Assembly (NCBI GenBank): GCA_037962975.1
Contig: JAYKXN010000072.1
Span: 372,001-436,000 of the forward strand
Source of the DNA: Clitoria ternatea
Taxonomy: Eukaryota > Streptophyta > Magnoliopsida > Fabales > Fabaceae
Length of the DNA: 64,000 nucleotides
Direction: 5' to 3'
Below the pieces are notes generated by a model. It worked only from the letters and a program-made list of their open reading frames with translations, did not search any database and was not told the origin of the DNA. Below, in pieces: positions 46,919-56,993 of the stretch; within the stretch, counting starts at the first letter, position 1; every line of letters begins with the position of its first letter. The translations under genes and the position numbers were made by a program.

Positions 46919-47131
46919 TGGATACTCACATTACTGATTCAGATTGGGAAACTTCCAGTGACAGCAGTAGCAGTGAGGATCAAGAGGATGTTGATTTTTG
47001 ATATGGTGGACTTTTGTAATGTTTGATGATGGAACTAAATGTGAGATTATTACATTGGAAAAAGATAAGCTTTTGCCAGTGACTCATAACTTTCTTGAAG
47101 ATTTACAGTATCCATACTACCCAATATTTTG
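46919..47131 (+). pseudogene. Captured PHO2/UBC24-like fragment (CACTA copy B)
   Basis: This is the second copy of the fragment at 9097-9311. The start TDSDWETSSDSSSSEDQEDV is preserved, followed almost at once by a stop. The second piece FDDGTKCEIITLEKDKLLPV and NFLEDLQYPYYP is preserved in another frame. No E2 catalytic domain is present. Confidence 0.6.
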
Positions 47132-48370
47132 AACAAACACGGTTTTAAGGAATAAAAAAATTTTAAGGAATAAAAAAAAATTTTAAAAAATTTTTAAGGA
47201 ATAAAATCTTTTTTTAAAAAAATAAGGTTTAAAGCACGGTTATGGTGTTAACCGTGCTTAGAAACCCCCTTACGAAGACGGTTGTTGTGGGAACTGAGCT
47301 TAAAAGTCCCCCTATGAAGACGGTTATTCTCAGAATTGTGCTTAAAAGTTGCCATATACGAACACGGTTCAAAGGAACCGTGCTTAAAAGCCCCCCTATG
47401 AAGACGGTTAAAAATAACCATGCTTAAAAGGTACATACAAGCACGGTTCATAACCGTCCTTAAAAGTCCCTATCTAAAAGCACGGTGGGAACAAGGACGG
47501 TTCTGGAACCGTGCTTAAAAGTCCCCTAAAACCGTGCTTAAAGCCTCTTTCTCCGCTAGTGCATATATATATATATATATAAAGTGTGAAAATTTTGGTT
47601 ATTATAAAAAATAAGACATGATATATTTAAGAGGTCTATACATACAGAGAAGACATATACTATCAAAATCTTAATTTTATCTTAAAGTAAAAATGTCAAA
47701 TATGGTTATTAATGAATAACTAAAACATATTTACACATATTTGTTATATTAGAATTATAAAATATCACAACATCTATAGTCTTTTATCTAATAATAGGAG
47801 TCAAAAAATGTATATTGATGGCAGTAAATATTAGCCATAGTCACTGGCTGAGGAAAAGACACATAACTAATTTTAAAATTGAATTAACACTTCACTTTAT
47901 TTTTCAGATGGATTCGGCCTAATTTAGTTTTAGGACAATTTATAACATCATATTTAATAAGTGACAAAATTTCATCATGACTGATTAAACTCATTTCAAA
48001 TGAGTTTGCTGAAATAAATACACAATATATGTTTGGGATCCCTTGAGTTATTTAATGTTGCTTTGGGTCTATATCCATGGCTTAATGCAAACTAAATTTT
48101 GAACCCTAAATTATAGAGAGAAAATATGGCGTCACATAAAGTAAATCTAAAAGTTGAGAATCACAAACTTATCAACTTCATACATATAAAGATGAATTAG
48201 AAAGAGAAAATGTACAATGAAAATACTTATTATTTTTGAATTATATAACAATACCAAATTATGGATTGACATCCAACTTCTAAGATCTTTTAGATTTCTT
48301 TTGAAAAAATAACTCATATATTTGCATCACACTTTCATGATGTCATTTATCATGATATTTGTTTGAATCT

Positions 48371-51300
48371 TGAGACGCCCCAAACCCCCATATAAAAAAT
48401 AAGGGAAAATTTTTCGCGTCTTTGAAAATAATAATAATAACAATGAATTAAATAATTAGAGTGGTGAAGTATTTTTCACCAAACCCCTGGATCTAAAATA
48501 AACCACTCCCATATATGAAGATATGAGAGGGTGTATAACTTTAAAACAAGATTTTTGTTTAGATAATCAATCACATAATCTTAAACAAGTATAGTTGAAA
48601 TATACGTTAATTCAAGAAGCACAAATGATTATGAAATGTGGTTCAAGGATACTTCAATTGATTTCTAAAATTAGGACAAATATATGAATATTTAGTCTTA
48701 GAATTTTAATGGGACATGTCACAAATATCACCTATTAGTCCCAAATTGAAAGTCATAAAAAGTTGGGTTTTAAACCCTCTTAAACTTGAATTTTTCAACG
48801 CAATGGGTTTGGTATTTTATGCCTCATGAGAGTTTGAAAACTCCAATTGAGGTAAGACCAATTTTCACACCTCCGTGACTTAATTGTCTACAACTTTCAT
48901 GAAGAAGTCGGAGGCTAAAAATGTCATTAAGATGCCCAAACGGCTCAAAAACAGCATAGAGCGCTTATCGGGCAATCCTGTTGTAGCTAATCGATTAGCC
49001 CAAGTACCTAATCGATTACACATGACTCAGAATGCTTAAAATCGATTACGAATACATATGTAATTGATTACACACGGAATGCCTCTAATCGATTAGGAAC
49101 CCATTTGTAATCGATTACGCATGCCAGAATGCAGAAATTATGCAGAAAATGCATAATTTTGGAACTTCTAACCCCCCTAACTTTTTCATATCAACTCCAA
49201 ATGCTACCAAATTTTAACCACAACAAATACAAATCATTTGTGACGTGTGGCCACCGGCCTCACTCAAAAATTCTCAAAAATGAGAAAATTATGCAAATAA
49301 ATACGTTTTGTCCATTCCTGAGCCTTTTTGAGCAATATAGGGGGTCTATTCTCAATGGAATTGACCCGCTCCAGTTTCTACAAATCACAAATCATGTATT
49401 TAAGCTATTGGAACCATCACACACTATCCAAAACTCATAAAACTCATTTTGACCCTATTGGTTCCTTGCTCATGCATGAAAACAACTATACAACGTCTCC
49501 AACACACATCCTAAAGGCTATAATTCATGATTCTCAACATCCATTCATCCATTGGCTGAGATTTAAACATCACAATGGTATTATATCTTACCAAAGGGAA
49601 TTAATGAAAATGAGCCATACACACAAGGTCTCATTTTCCTACATGACCCCAAAATCATCATTTACCATATCAAGATTACAAAATTGGGCATATATGCACC
49701 ATGTACCATACAAAACAAAAACACGCCGGCCAAGGCTCTCCCATTCCCTTCCATATTTACCTTCTTCAAACTCAGCCTCCAAGATAGTAGGATTCAAGTC
49801 ATACCTACATCAACTTTAAAAATGGCAACGGGGAGGTGAGTAACATAATCCAAATGAATTAAAGTCATACATTATGATGAGATACATGTATACTTGCACA
49901 AATATCATTCATTTTACCACATCATACATTATACACAATACATCTTATAATCACAAGTATACGTTCATCATAACAATCATTTGGATTGCCATACACACAC
50001 ATGAGGTTAGTATTTCACTCTTTCCCTCATCAATTCTCATTTATCCGTTGCCACCATGGGCTTTCAACTAGGCATATCTCCAGCTATATGCAAATGCTCT
50101 TAAAGCTAATGCATATGCACAAGAATTTCTCATCAAAACAATGCGGATCCGACTGTGGGAAAATATATCATTAAATCAATTGTGGGACAAGCATAGGTGT
50201 GCTACTATGCCCCTACTGCAGTAGAAAAAATTGTATACACATATATCTCAATTCATGCATGCTTACATCATCATTATAATTTTACTGGTACCAAACCGCT
50301 ATCGCCCTTCTGTAGCACTAGTCACCCTGTGACTTGCGGATCAACATCGTGGCCTCAACTACCACAAGTGCTACGGGCCCCTCCCGAACACACATCGAGA
50401 GAGCCGTGCCCCATCGGACACCGAGGTAAACTCGCTCACCATAGAGCCGCCCGCCCACTGGGCCTGCCACATAGGGTGCCTCGTCACCAAACTATGGACA
50501 GCTTCGTGACTCATACACCGAGTCACAGGGGAAAATCATAATACGCTCGTGCACTGAGCCGCCCTCCCACTAGGCCTGCCTAGTGGAACCCCCTAATATT
50601 CCACATCGACAGCTATGATATGCCATGGATGCAATGCAAATGCAATTTCAATGCATCCTCACACTGCGCATCCTAGATGCCGCTCCACATTCAATCATTC
50701 ATCACCACCACTTGGTGGATTTCAATATTCCCATCATTCTCATCCAATCCCAATTCTCTTTTGAACTCATTCACATCAATAGTTAGTGGCATACACATTC
50801 AATAAATCATACACACAATTTAGGATATTCACATCACAATATTATCCCAACATGATGCCACATAACAATCATTATTCTAAATGCATTCAAATCATAACAT
50901 TATCACATCATCCATTCAACATTCATTAACATAATCATATATACATATTTTCACATCACCAATGGATGAAATCATGCATTTAGAAAAGTTACCCCCTCCT
51001 ACCTCAAGTGAAGTAGTGATCAACACGGTTTGATGGTCCCGCCTCGTCAATGGGGTCACTTCCTACATCACAATACATTATACAATCAATTTTCTACTTA
51101 CTCATTAAGACTTAAATACTTATATATCAATAAATACTTGATGTTTTTATTATTATAACTCTCAAAACTCTTTTATTTCATTTTATCCACCATAACCACC
51201 ATGGGTTAGGTGCTACCCTTTATTATTATGCATTCAACAACCAAACCCTTTCATGGGTTTCTCTATTATTAACTTCCACCAACAAAATATCATCACCAAT

Positions 51301-52144
51301 GACCCTTAAACATCATATCTCACATTTATCATCAACAATTAAGGTTCATCAACCTCCATTATGCATTTCCCCCAAATTCATGAAGTTAGGGTTTCATAAA
51401 ATTTCCAACAACCTTCATAAATTACTCTCCTCAAGAACATCCATTCACATGCATAGCTCCCAAAACACATAATACCACATACTCTTAACCAAAATCTTAG
51501 CAAAAATATAGGTATACTTACCTCAAAACCCAAAAACGAAAATGGGTTCACTAGAGGGAGAGAAAGCTGCGAAAATGAGGAAGAGAAGGAGGAAGACAAC
51601 AGCTCCACAAGCCTCCTTCAAGCTCTCTTCAAACGAAAATGAGGAGGAGATGTGGAAGATGAAGTTAAACTTGCTAGGGTTTGTGGAAGGAAGAAAAAGG
51701 AAGGAGAATGAAGAAGATGATTAAGAGAAGAAGAAGAAGTGTAAGTGCTCCATCCATCAGCAAACACACGTGTATATGAAAGGGAAAAATGGAATTTCCA
51801 ATTTATTTTTAATCCAACTCATTAAAACTTCATCGTTTCTTAACCAACAGGTTCTCCGTTTGGGCTCAAACAACATCTAAAAATTATTCCAAATACATAT
51901 TCGGATTCCCAATAATATTCTCTTCAGCCCTGACCAATATCATCTCATTCCGAGATACTTGGTCCGACACTCATATCTCAACCGGGCTTAATTTCAGCTC
52001 AACCGGTCTCTAAAAATTACCAAAAATTCCCAAAATCTTAATTTAATTATTCTCAATAGTTTGGGATGTTAAATACTCCATATACCAATTTCTAATATTT
52101 ATTCCGGTAATTAATTCTCTCATTTTAAAATTTGGGATGTTACA
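48371..52144 (-). repeat. Tekay LTR, left copy (3' LTR of the element)
   Basis: The LTR is 3774 bp. It carries a cluster of AATCGATT palindromes (48988-49117) and a GC-rich island with a 25-bp direct repeat (about 50280-50600). Its small frames (for example 49328-49819 and 50197-50541) recur in the other LTR only because the LTRs are copies. They resemble no known protein. Confidence 0.92.
48988..49117. repeat. Cluster of TAATCGATTA palindromes in the Tekay LTR (left)
   Basis: Six copies of AATCGATTA (one changed to AATTGATTA) occur in about 130 bp, mostly as the full palindrome TAATCGATTA. They are separated by 10-30 bp with CAGAATGC-type spacers. The matching cluster in the right LTR is at about 57596-57731. 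Confidence 0.85.
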
Positions 52145-52160
52145 ATCCACCCCACCAAAT
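52145..52160 (-). other. Polypurine tract of the Tekay element
   Basis: The minus strand reads TTTGGTGGGGTGGAT directly before the LTR start TGTAACATC. This is the expected plus-strand primer. Confidence 0.85.
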
Positions 52161-52182
52161 AGAAAATTTCGTCCCCGAAATT

Positions 52183-55100
52183 TCACATACCGGATTCAAA
52201 TGCGTCGGGATACTGTTCTCTGATATCGTCTTCACGTTCCCATGTGATCGTTTCTACATTTCCATGTTTCCAAGCGACCTCCACCAAAGGTACCAACTTG
52301 TTCCGTAATTTCTTCACGGAATGTCCGATAATGCGAACAGAAACAGGAGAAATAGATAGATCATCTCGCACCTCAATCTCATCCATAGGGATCACGTGTA
52401 GAGGATCATAAACATATTTCCTTAACTGCGATACGTGAAACACGTTTTGTAGATTAGCAATATGCGGAGGGAGTGCTATCCGATAAGCAACCCCACCAAT
52501 CCGCTCCAACACCTCATAAGGTCCGATAAACCTAGGGCTCAACTTCCCACTCTTCAACGCCCTTCCAATGCCTTGATCACGCGAGACCTTCAAAAATACA
52601 TGGTCACCAACTTGAAACTCAAGTGGTTTATGCCTCTTGTCATAATAACTTTTCCGCCTATCTTGAGCAATCTTCATGTTCTCTTGTATTATCTTAATTT
52701 GCTCCGTAGTTTCTTGGATAATCTCCGGCCCTAAAGCCAAGTTTTCACCCACTTCAAGCCAACACAAAGGAGTTCTACACTTCCTTCCATACAACGCCTC
52801 ATAAGGTGCCATACTAATACTGGAATAGAAGCTGTTATTGTATGTGAACTCGATCAATGGGAGGAATCTCTCCCAATATCCACCGTGCTCAAGAACACAA
52901 GCCCTCAATAGATCCTCCAGGCTTTGTATAGTTCTCTCCGATTGCCCATCGGTTTGAGGGTGATAAGCGGAACTAAGCTTTAACTTAGAACCCAACTCAT
53001 CATGCAAACGCCCCCAAAACCGAGAAGTAAAACGAGGATCACGGTCGGATATAATACTGGACGGAACACCATGCAGTCTAACAATCTCTTTGATGTATAT
53101 TTGTGCCAATTTCTCCAAAGGACTTTTCATATTAATGGGTAAAAAGTGAGCACATTTTGTCAATCGGTCAACAATCACCCATATAGCGTCATTTCCAGCA
53201 CGAGTTCTGGGTAGTCCCGAAACAAAATCCATGGCTATACTATCCCATTTCCAAACAGGGATCTCCAATGGTTTCAAATAACCAGATGGTCTCTGATGCT
53301 CGACCTTAGCCTTTTGACAAACAAGGCAAGATGCCACAAAATTTGCCACATCACGTTTCAAACCGGGCCACCAAAAATTCTTCTTCAAATCTTGATACAT
53401 CTTAGTGGAACCAGGATGAATACTCAATTTGCTTTTGTGGGCTTCCTCAAGTATACATTTCCTCACATCACCACTTGAGGGAACATAAATTCGGCCCTTA
53501 ACACGCCAAATACCATCTTGACCTTCCACTAAGAACATATTTTTCCCTTTCTCTTGGGTCTTTTTCATCTCAATCAAATACTCATCATTGGGTTGTTGCG
53601 CCTTCACATATTCAAGAAATTCATTAGTAACCTTCAACATCTCTAATGCCATTTTCTTTGGAGTATAAATCCCCACGCCCACATTCAAATCTCTAAATCG
53701 TTCTATCAACTCCATTTCCTTTGCCATCATCATGGAGACATGCAATGACTTCCTGCTCAAAGCATCGGCAACTACATTCGCCTTACCGGGATGATACTTT
53801 AATTCAAATTCATAGTCTTTTAGGAACTCCATCCAGCGTCTTTGGCGCATATTCAACCCCTTCTGGTCAAACAAGTATTTAAGGCTTTTGTGATCACTAA
53901 AGACCACAAACTTGGAGCCATACAAGTAGTGTCGCCACAACTTCAATGCAAACACCACTGCCGCCAATTCAAGATCATGTGTGGGATAGTTAACCTCATG
54001 CGGTCGCAACTGCCTCGACGCATAGGCTATCACACGCTCCTTTTGCATCAACACACATCCAAGACCAAGCTTAGATGCATCGCAATATACCACAAATTCA
54101 TCTGTCAAATTGGGCAATGCTAACACCGGTGCGGTAGTAAGCCTTAACTTCAACTCTTGGAAACTTTCCTCACATTCGCGGGTCCACACGAAAGATTGGT
54201 TCTTCCGAGTCAACTTTGTTAGCAGTAACGCCAAACGGGAAAACCCTTCAATGAATCTCTGGTAGTAACCGGCAAGACCAAGAAAACTTCTTATCTCCGT
54301 CACCGACGTTGGTCTTTCCCAAGCCATCACAGCTTCAACTTTGGATCTATCTACAGCAACTCCATCATTTGAAATAACATGTCCAAGAAATTGGACCTCA
54401 GACAGCCAAAATTCACACTTAGAGAGCTTCGCATACAACTCTTTTTCGCGAAGGATCGTTAACACAAGACGAAGATGTCTTTCATGCTCTTCATGACTCT
54501 TGGAGTACACCAAAATGTCATCAATAAACACTATGACGAATTGGTCCAGATATTCATGGAAGATGCGACTCATGTAGCTCATAAAAATCACAGGGGCATT
54601 CGTCACCCCAAATGGCATCACCACGTACTCATAGTGTCCATATCGCGTTCGGAAAGCAGTTTTCAGAATATCTTCGGCCTTCACCCAAATTTGGTGATAT
54701 CCGGAACGCAAATCGATCTTCAAAAACACAGCAGCACCCTTCAATTGATCCAAAAGATCGTCAATGCGTGGAAGAGGGTATTTATTATTAATGGTTAGCT
54801 TGTTGAGTTGGTGATAATCGACGCACAATCTCATGCTCCCATCTTTCTTCTTTACTAACAACACAGGAGCACCCCAAGGAGACACACTTGGGCGGATAAA
54901 CTCCCGGTCAAGTAATTCTTCCACTTGCTTCTTTAATTCTGTTAACTCTACAGGAGACATTCGATAAGGTGCTCGGGAAACAGGTTCTGCACCCGAAATA
55001 AGATCAATAGCAAATTCCACTTCTCGTGGAGGAGGTAATCCGGGAATCTCTTCCGGAAACACATCGGGAAATTCTGAAACAATAGGAATTCCACCAGATT

Positions 55101-55239
55101 GGGACGCACCATTCCCATCAACCAAGCAGAACATCATGAGAAGTTGAGAGATACCTTGCACATCAAAGCCTTCAGTGTTAGAGATTGGGAAAATCACCGT
55201 CTTTCTATGACAATCCACCAAAACCTTGTTGGCGGACAA
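52183..55239 (-). CDS. Tekay pol: reverse transcriptase, RNase H, integrase with chromodomain-like tail
   Basis: The frame has 1018 codons. RT covers about residues 95-270, with LCVDYHQLNKL, the catalytic D176 in KIDLRSG and FIDD at 238-241. RNase H spans about 380-495 with D387, E424, D449 and D492. Integrase has H601/H608 and C638/C641 for zinc, then D671, D732 and E768 as the DDE triad. The C-terminus (VFHVSQLRKYV, then LRNKLVPLVEVAWKH and ITWEREDDIREQYP) is the chromodomain-like ending of Tekay elements. All catalytic residues are present. The first Met is not a natural start: the frame continues from protease across a TAG at 55240-55242. Confidence 0.93.
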   Translation of the reverse strand: MSANKVLVDCHRKTVIFPISNTEGFDVQGISQLLMMFCLVDGNGASQSGGIPIVSEFPDVFPEEIPGLPPPREVEFAIDLISGAEPVSRAPYRMSPVELTELKKQVEELLDREFIRPSVSPWGAPVLLVKKKDGSMRLCVDYHQLNKLTINNKYPLPRIDDLLDQLKGAAVFLKIDLRSGYHQIWVKAEDILKTAFRTRYGHYEYVVMPFGVTNAPVIFMSYMSRIFHEYLDQFVIVFIDDILVYSKSHEEHERHLRLVLTILREKELYAKLSKCEFWLSEVQFLGHVISNDGVAVDRSKVEAVMAWERPTSVTEIRSFLGLAGYYQRFIEGFSRLALLLTKLTRKNQSFVWTRECEESFQELKLRLTTAPVLALPNLTDEFVVYCDASKLGLGCVLMQKERVIAYASRQLRPHEVNYPTHDLELAAVVFALKLWRHYLYGSKFVVFSDHKSLKYLFDQKGLNMRQRRWMEFLKDYEFELKYHPGKANVVADALSRKSLHVSMMMAKEMELIERFRDLNVGVGIYTPKKMALEMLKVTNEFLEYVKAQQPNDEYLIEMKKTQEKGKNMFLVEGQDGIWRVKGRIYVPSSGDVRKCILEEAHKSKLSIHPGSTKMYQDLKKNFWWPGLKRDVANFVASCLVCQKAKVEHQRPSGYLKPLEIPVWKWDSIAMDFVSGLPRTRAGNDAIWVIVDRLTKCAHFLPINMKSPLEKLAQIYIKEIVRLHGVPSSIISDRDPRFTSRFWGRLHDELGSKLKLSSAYHPQTDGQSERTIQSLEDLLRACVLEHGGYWERFLPLIEFTYNNSFYSSISMAPYEALYGRKCRTPLCWLEVGENLALGPEIIQETTEQIKIIQENMKIAQDRRKSYYDKRHKPLEFQVGDHVFLKVSRDQGIGRALKSGKLSPRFIGPYEVLERIGGVAYRIALPPHIANLQNVFHVSQLRKYVYDPLHVIPMDEIEVRDDLSISPVSVRIIGHSVKKLRNKLVPLVEVAWKHGNVETITWEREDDIREQYPDAFESGM

Positions 55240-55572
55240 CTAATCCATGCCTAGAATAACATCCAAATCTTTCATAGGTAAACACACGAAGGATACAACA
55301 AATTTTCTACCCTCCAAGTCCACCTCGACATTTTCACATTGAGTCACCGATCTTAAACAAGCACCAGTCGGTGTAGTTACCAATATTGAACCTTTCATCA
55401 TACTCACAGGCACTCGCAGGCGTCTCACACAATCTTCAGAAATAAAAGAGTGCGTAACACCCGAATCAAATATCACATTAACAACATTACCATGTATTTG
55501 GCACTCACTTTGGACAAGATCTTCAGCTTGTGCAGCTTCTTCACCGGTCACGGTAAAGACTCTTCCAGCCAT
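55240..55572 (-). CDS. Tekay aspartic protease fragment, ended by an in-frame TAG
   Basis: This retropepsin-type protease cleaves the gag-pol polyprotein. Its active-site motif FDSGVTHSFIS (about residues 35-45) has the catalytic Asp, followed by the segment ending in DVILGMD. The frame stops with TAG at 55240-55242 right after ILGMD, inside a strongly conserved region, and pol continues in the same frame. The ATG at 55570-55572 directly follows the gag stop TAA with no gap. It is either a re-initiation start or simply the next codon after a suppressible stop. Confidence 0.85.
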   Translation of the reverse strand: MAGRVFTVTGEEAAQAEDLVQSECQIHGNVVNVIFDSGVTHSFISEDCVRRLRVPVSMMKGSILVTTPTGACLRSVTQCENVEVDLEGRKFVVSFVCLPMKDLDVILGMD

Positions 55573-56685
55573 TTATTGATTAGCACCACGATTTGGGCCA
55601 TTCCGACCACCATGAGCATTACCTCGGCCGTTTCCATTACCACGACCGTTACCACCATTCCGATTGCCATTCCTTCCGCCATTACCGTGTCCACGACCAT
55701 GGCCTCTAAAAGCACCATAGCCTCCACGGTTTGCATTATCACGTGGTACAACATCTGCAGCATTCAAAGGACAATTAGGGCGGATATGCCCCGGTTGGTT
55801 GCATCTATAGCACACTACTGTTTCTTCTTCTTGATTGCAATCTCTAGCCAAATGATTTCCACCACATCTGAAACAACGAAGTCCTTGGCCATCACCTCGG
55901 CCACCAACTGCACCATGCCTTCCACCACCTCGTCCACCTCTAAAAGAAGAGGACCCACGTACAAATCGTCTGTTGTTCTTAAAGTTACCTTTCTTCTTGA
56001 AGCTAGAAGATTGGCCTTTCAACTTGTAATCATGCCCCGAGTAACTCCTTGGAGCAATATCATTCTCTTCAAAGATTCTACATTTATCCACAAGGGTAGG
56101 AAAATTCCTAATCTCTTGGTGACAAATTGCCTTCTTGATTTCTTGGCGTAGTCCATTTTCAAACTTAACACATTTCAAAACTTCAGTGCCCTCTTGCTGA
56201 AAGGGAGGATAAAACACACATAGCTCTTCAAATTTCAAAGCATACTCTTCAACCGACATGCCACCTTGCTTGAGTTCCATGAATTCAAGCTCTTTCTTGT
56301 TTTTGTAACTCGCAGGAAAGTACTTCTTAAGAAACTCTGCCTTAAAATTCTCCCAATTTAAAGGAGTGTGGGCAGCAATCATACGCCCACGGGTAAGGAT
56401 CCACCAAGATTCGGCCTCATTCCGAACCATGAACACCGCATATTCCACCTTCTGGGCTTCGGTGCATTCCATACTAGCGAATATCCGTTCTAAGTCACGG
56501 ATCCAGACATGAGCATCTTCTGGCTTATATCCTCCATGAAATTCAGAAGGCTTCCGCTTAAGAAATTGGTCAAGACCTTGATTCGGTTGACCAATAGGTT
56601 GTTGTTGCTGTGTAAGTATGTCGACAAAGCGATTGAAGGCCTCAATCATAGCGATTGTATCAGGATTGCGCCTATACGCCATCAC
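55573..56685 (-). CDS. Tekay gag (nucleocapsid polyprotein)
   Basis: This is the structural protein that would form the particle and package RNA. It has 370 residues. A gag domain lies at about 45-205 (FHGGYKPEDAHVWIRDLERI, then FKAEFLKKYFPASYKNKKELEF). Two zinc knuckles follow: CFRCGGNHLARDC (CX2CX3HX4C, one residue short of the usual spacing) and CYRCNQPGHIRPNC (CX2CX4HX4C). The C-terminal 65 residues are Gly/Arg/Asn-rich and disordered-looking. The start is the first ATG of the frame (56683-56685), about 290 bases after the primer site. It ends with TAA at 55573-55575, immediately followed in frame by ATG. Confidence 0.92.
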   Translation of the reverse strand: MMAYRRNPDTIAMIEAFNRFVDILTQQQQPIGQPNQGLDQFLKRKPSEFHGGYKPEDAHVWIRDLERIFASMECTEAQKVEYAVFMVRNEAESWWILTRGRMIAAHTPLNWENFKAEFLKKYFPASYKNKKELEFMELKQGGMSVEEYALKFEELCVFYPPFQQEGTEVLKCVKFENGLRQEIKKAICHQEIRNFPTLVDKCRIFEENDIAPRSYSGHDYKLKGQSSSFKKKGNFKNNRRFVRGSSSFRGGRGGGRHGAVGGRGDGQGLRCFRCGGNHLARDCNQEEETVVCYRCNQPGHIRPNCPLNAADVVPRDNANRGGYGAFRGHGRGHGNGGRNGNRNGGNGRGNGNGRGNAHGGRNGPNRGANQ

Positions 56686-56978
56686 TCAATCTATATACAA
56701 CAACATGAACATCATTAGAAACTTAAAGTTTCTTCACCCAATGTGTATACATATCATTTATCATTAACTTCCTTAACACAAGTATCATCATAATGCATTT
56801 CATAATTAGAAGGTAAATATGAGAAAGGAATTGCCTGGCCGGGCTTAATAACAATCATGTAATAATCACATTTCAATGACAACCGTCATAATTCATCCAC
56901 ATAATTTACATTCCAATCAGCCACAAGCAATAAACACATGGACAACATCAGTTATAATCGTATCAAGAGCAATGAATT

Positions 56979-56990
56979 GCTCTGATACCA
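56979..56990 (-). other. Primer-binding site (initiator-Met tRNA) of the Tekay element
   Basis: The minus strand reads TGGTATCAGAGC, three bases from the LTR beginning at 56994. The same tRNA is used by the LARD and Cassandra elements in this window. Confidence 0.9.
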
Positions 56991-56993
56991 GGT

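Larger units (their letters stand above)
45063..47561. mobile_element. Non-autonomous CACTA transposon with captured gene fragments, copy B
   Basis: This copy is collinear with 7236-9711 and has the same flanking CAT (45060-45062 and 47562-47564). The right terminus carries one change (CCGCTAGTG for CCACTAGTG), which may impair mobility. The interior holds the same exon pieces: codon 2 of the first fragment has become TAA (about 45594-45596), and the acidic exon stays open further (45795-46103) than in copy A. The PHO2/UBC24-like pieces are at about 46919-47131; here the first piece stops at TGA after VDF (about 46999-47001). Copy B arose by duplication of the host block, not by separate insertion. 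Confidence 0.88.
40661..48370. repeat. AT-rich long repeat array, right part (duplicate of 3.8-10.5 kb)
   Basis: The host unit resumes after the Cassandra TSD. From about 41060 the sequence follows 3790-10505 in order, including shared oddities such as the shortened join CTTTTCCAGGATACAAAAC (4880s and 42710s) and the CACTA element at the same site. Differences are scattered substitutions plus the hAT MITE at 41386. There is no gene besides the CACTA-borne fragments. An (AT)n run is at 47562-47580. Confidence 0.8.

Noticed and set aside
49328..49819. 163-codon frame in the Tekay LTR, also found at 57966-58430
   Set aside because: It lies on the strand opposite to the element's genes, inside an LTR, and is shared only because LTRs are copies. 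No family resemblance.
51542..51724. Lys/Glu-rich frame, repeated at 60153-60491
   Set aside because: A purine-rich tract in the LTR gives a chance frame, on the strand opposite to the element's genes.
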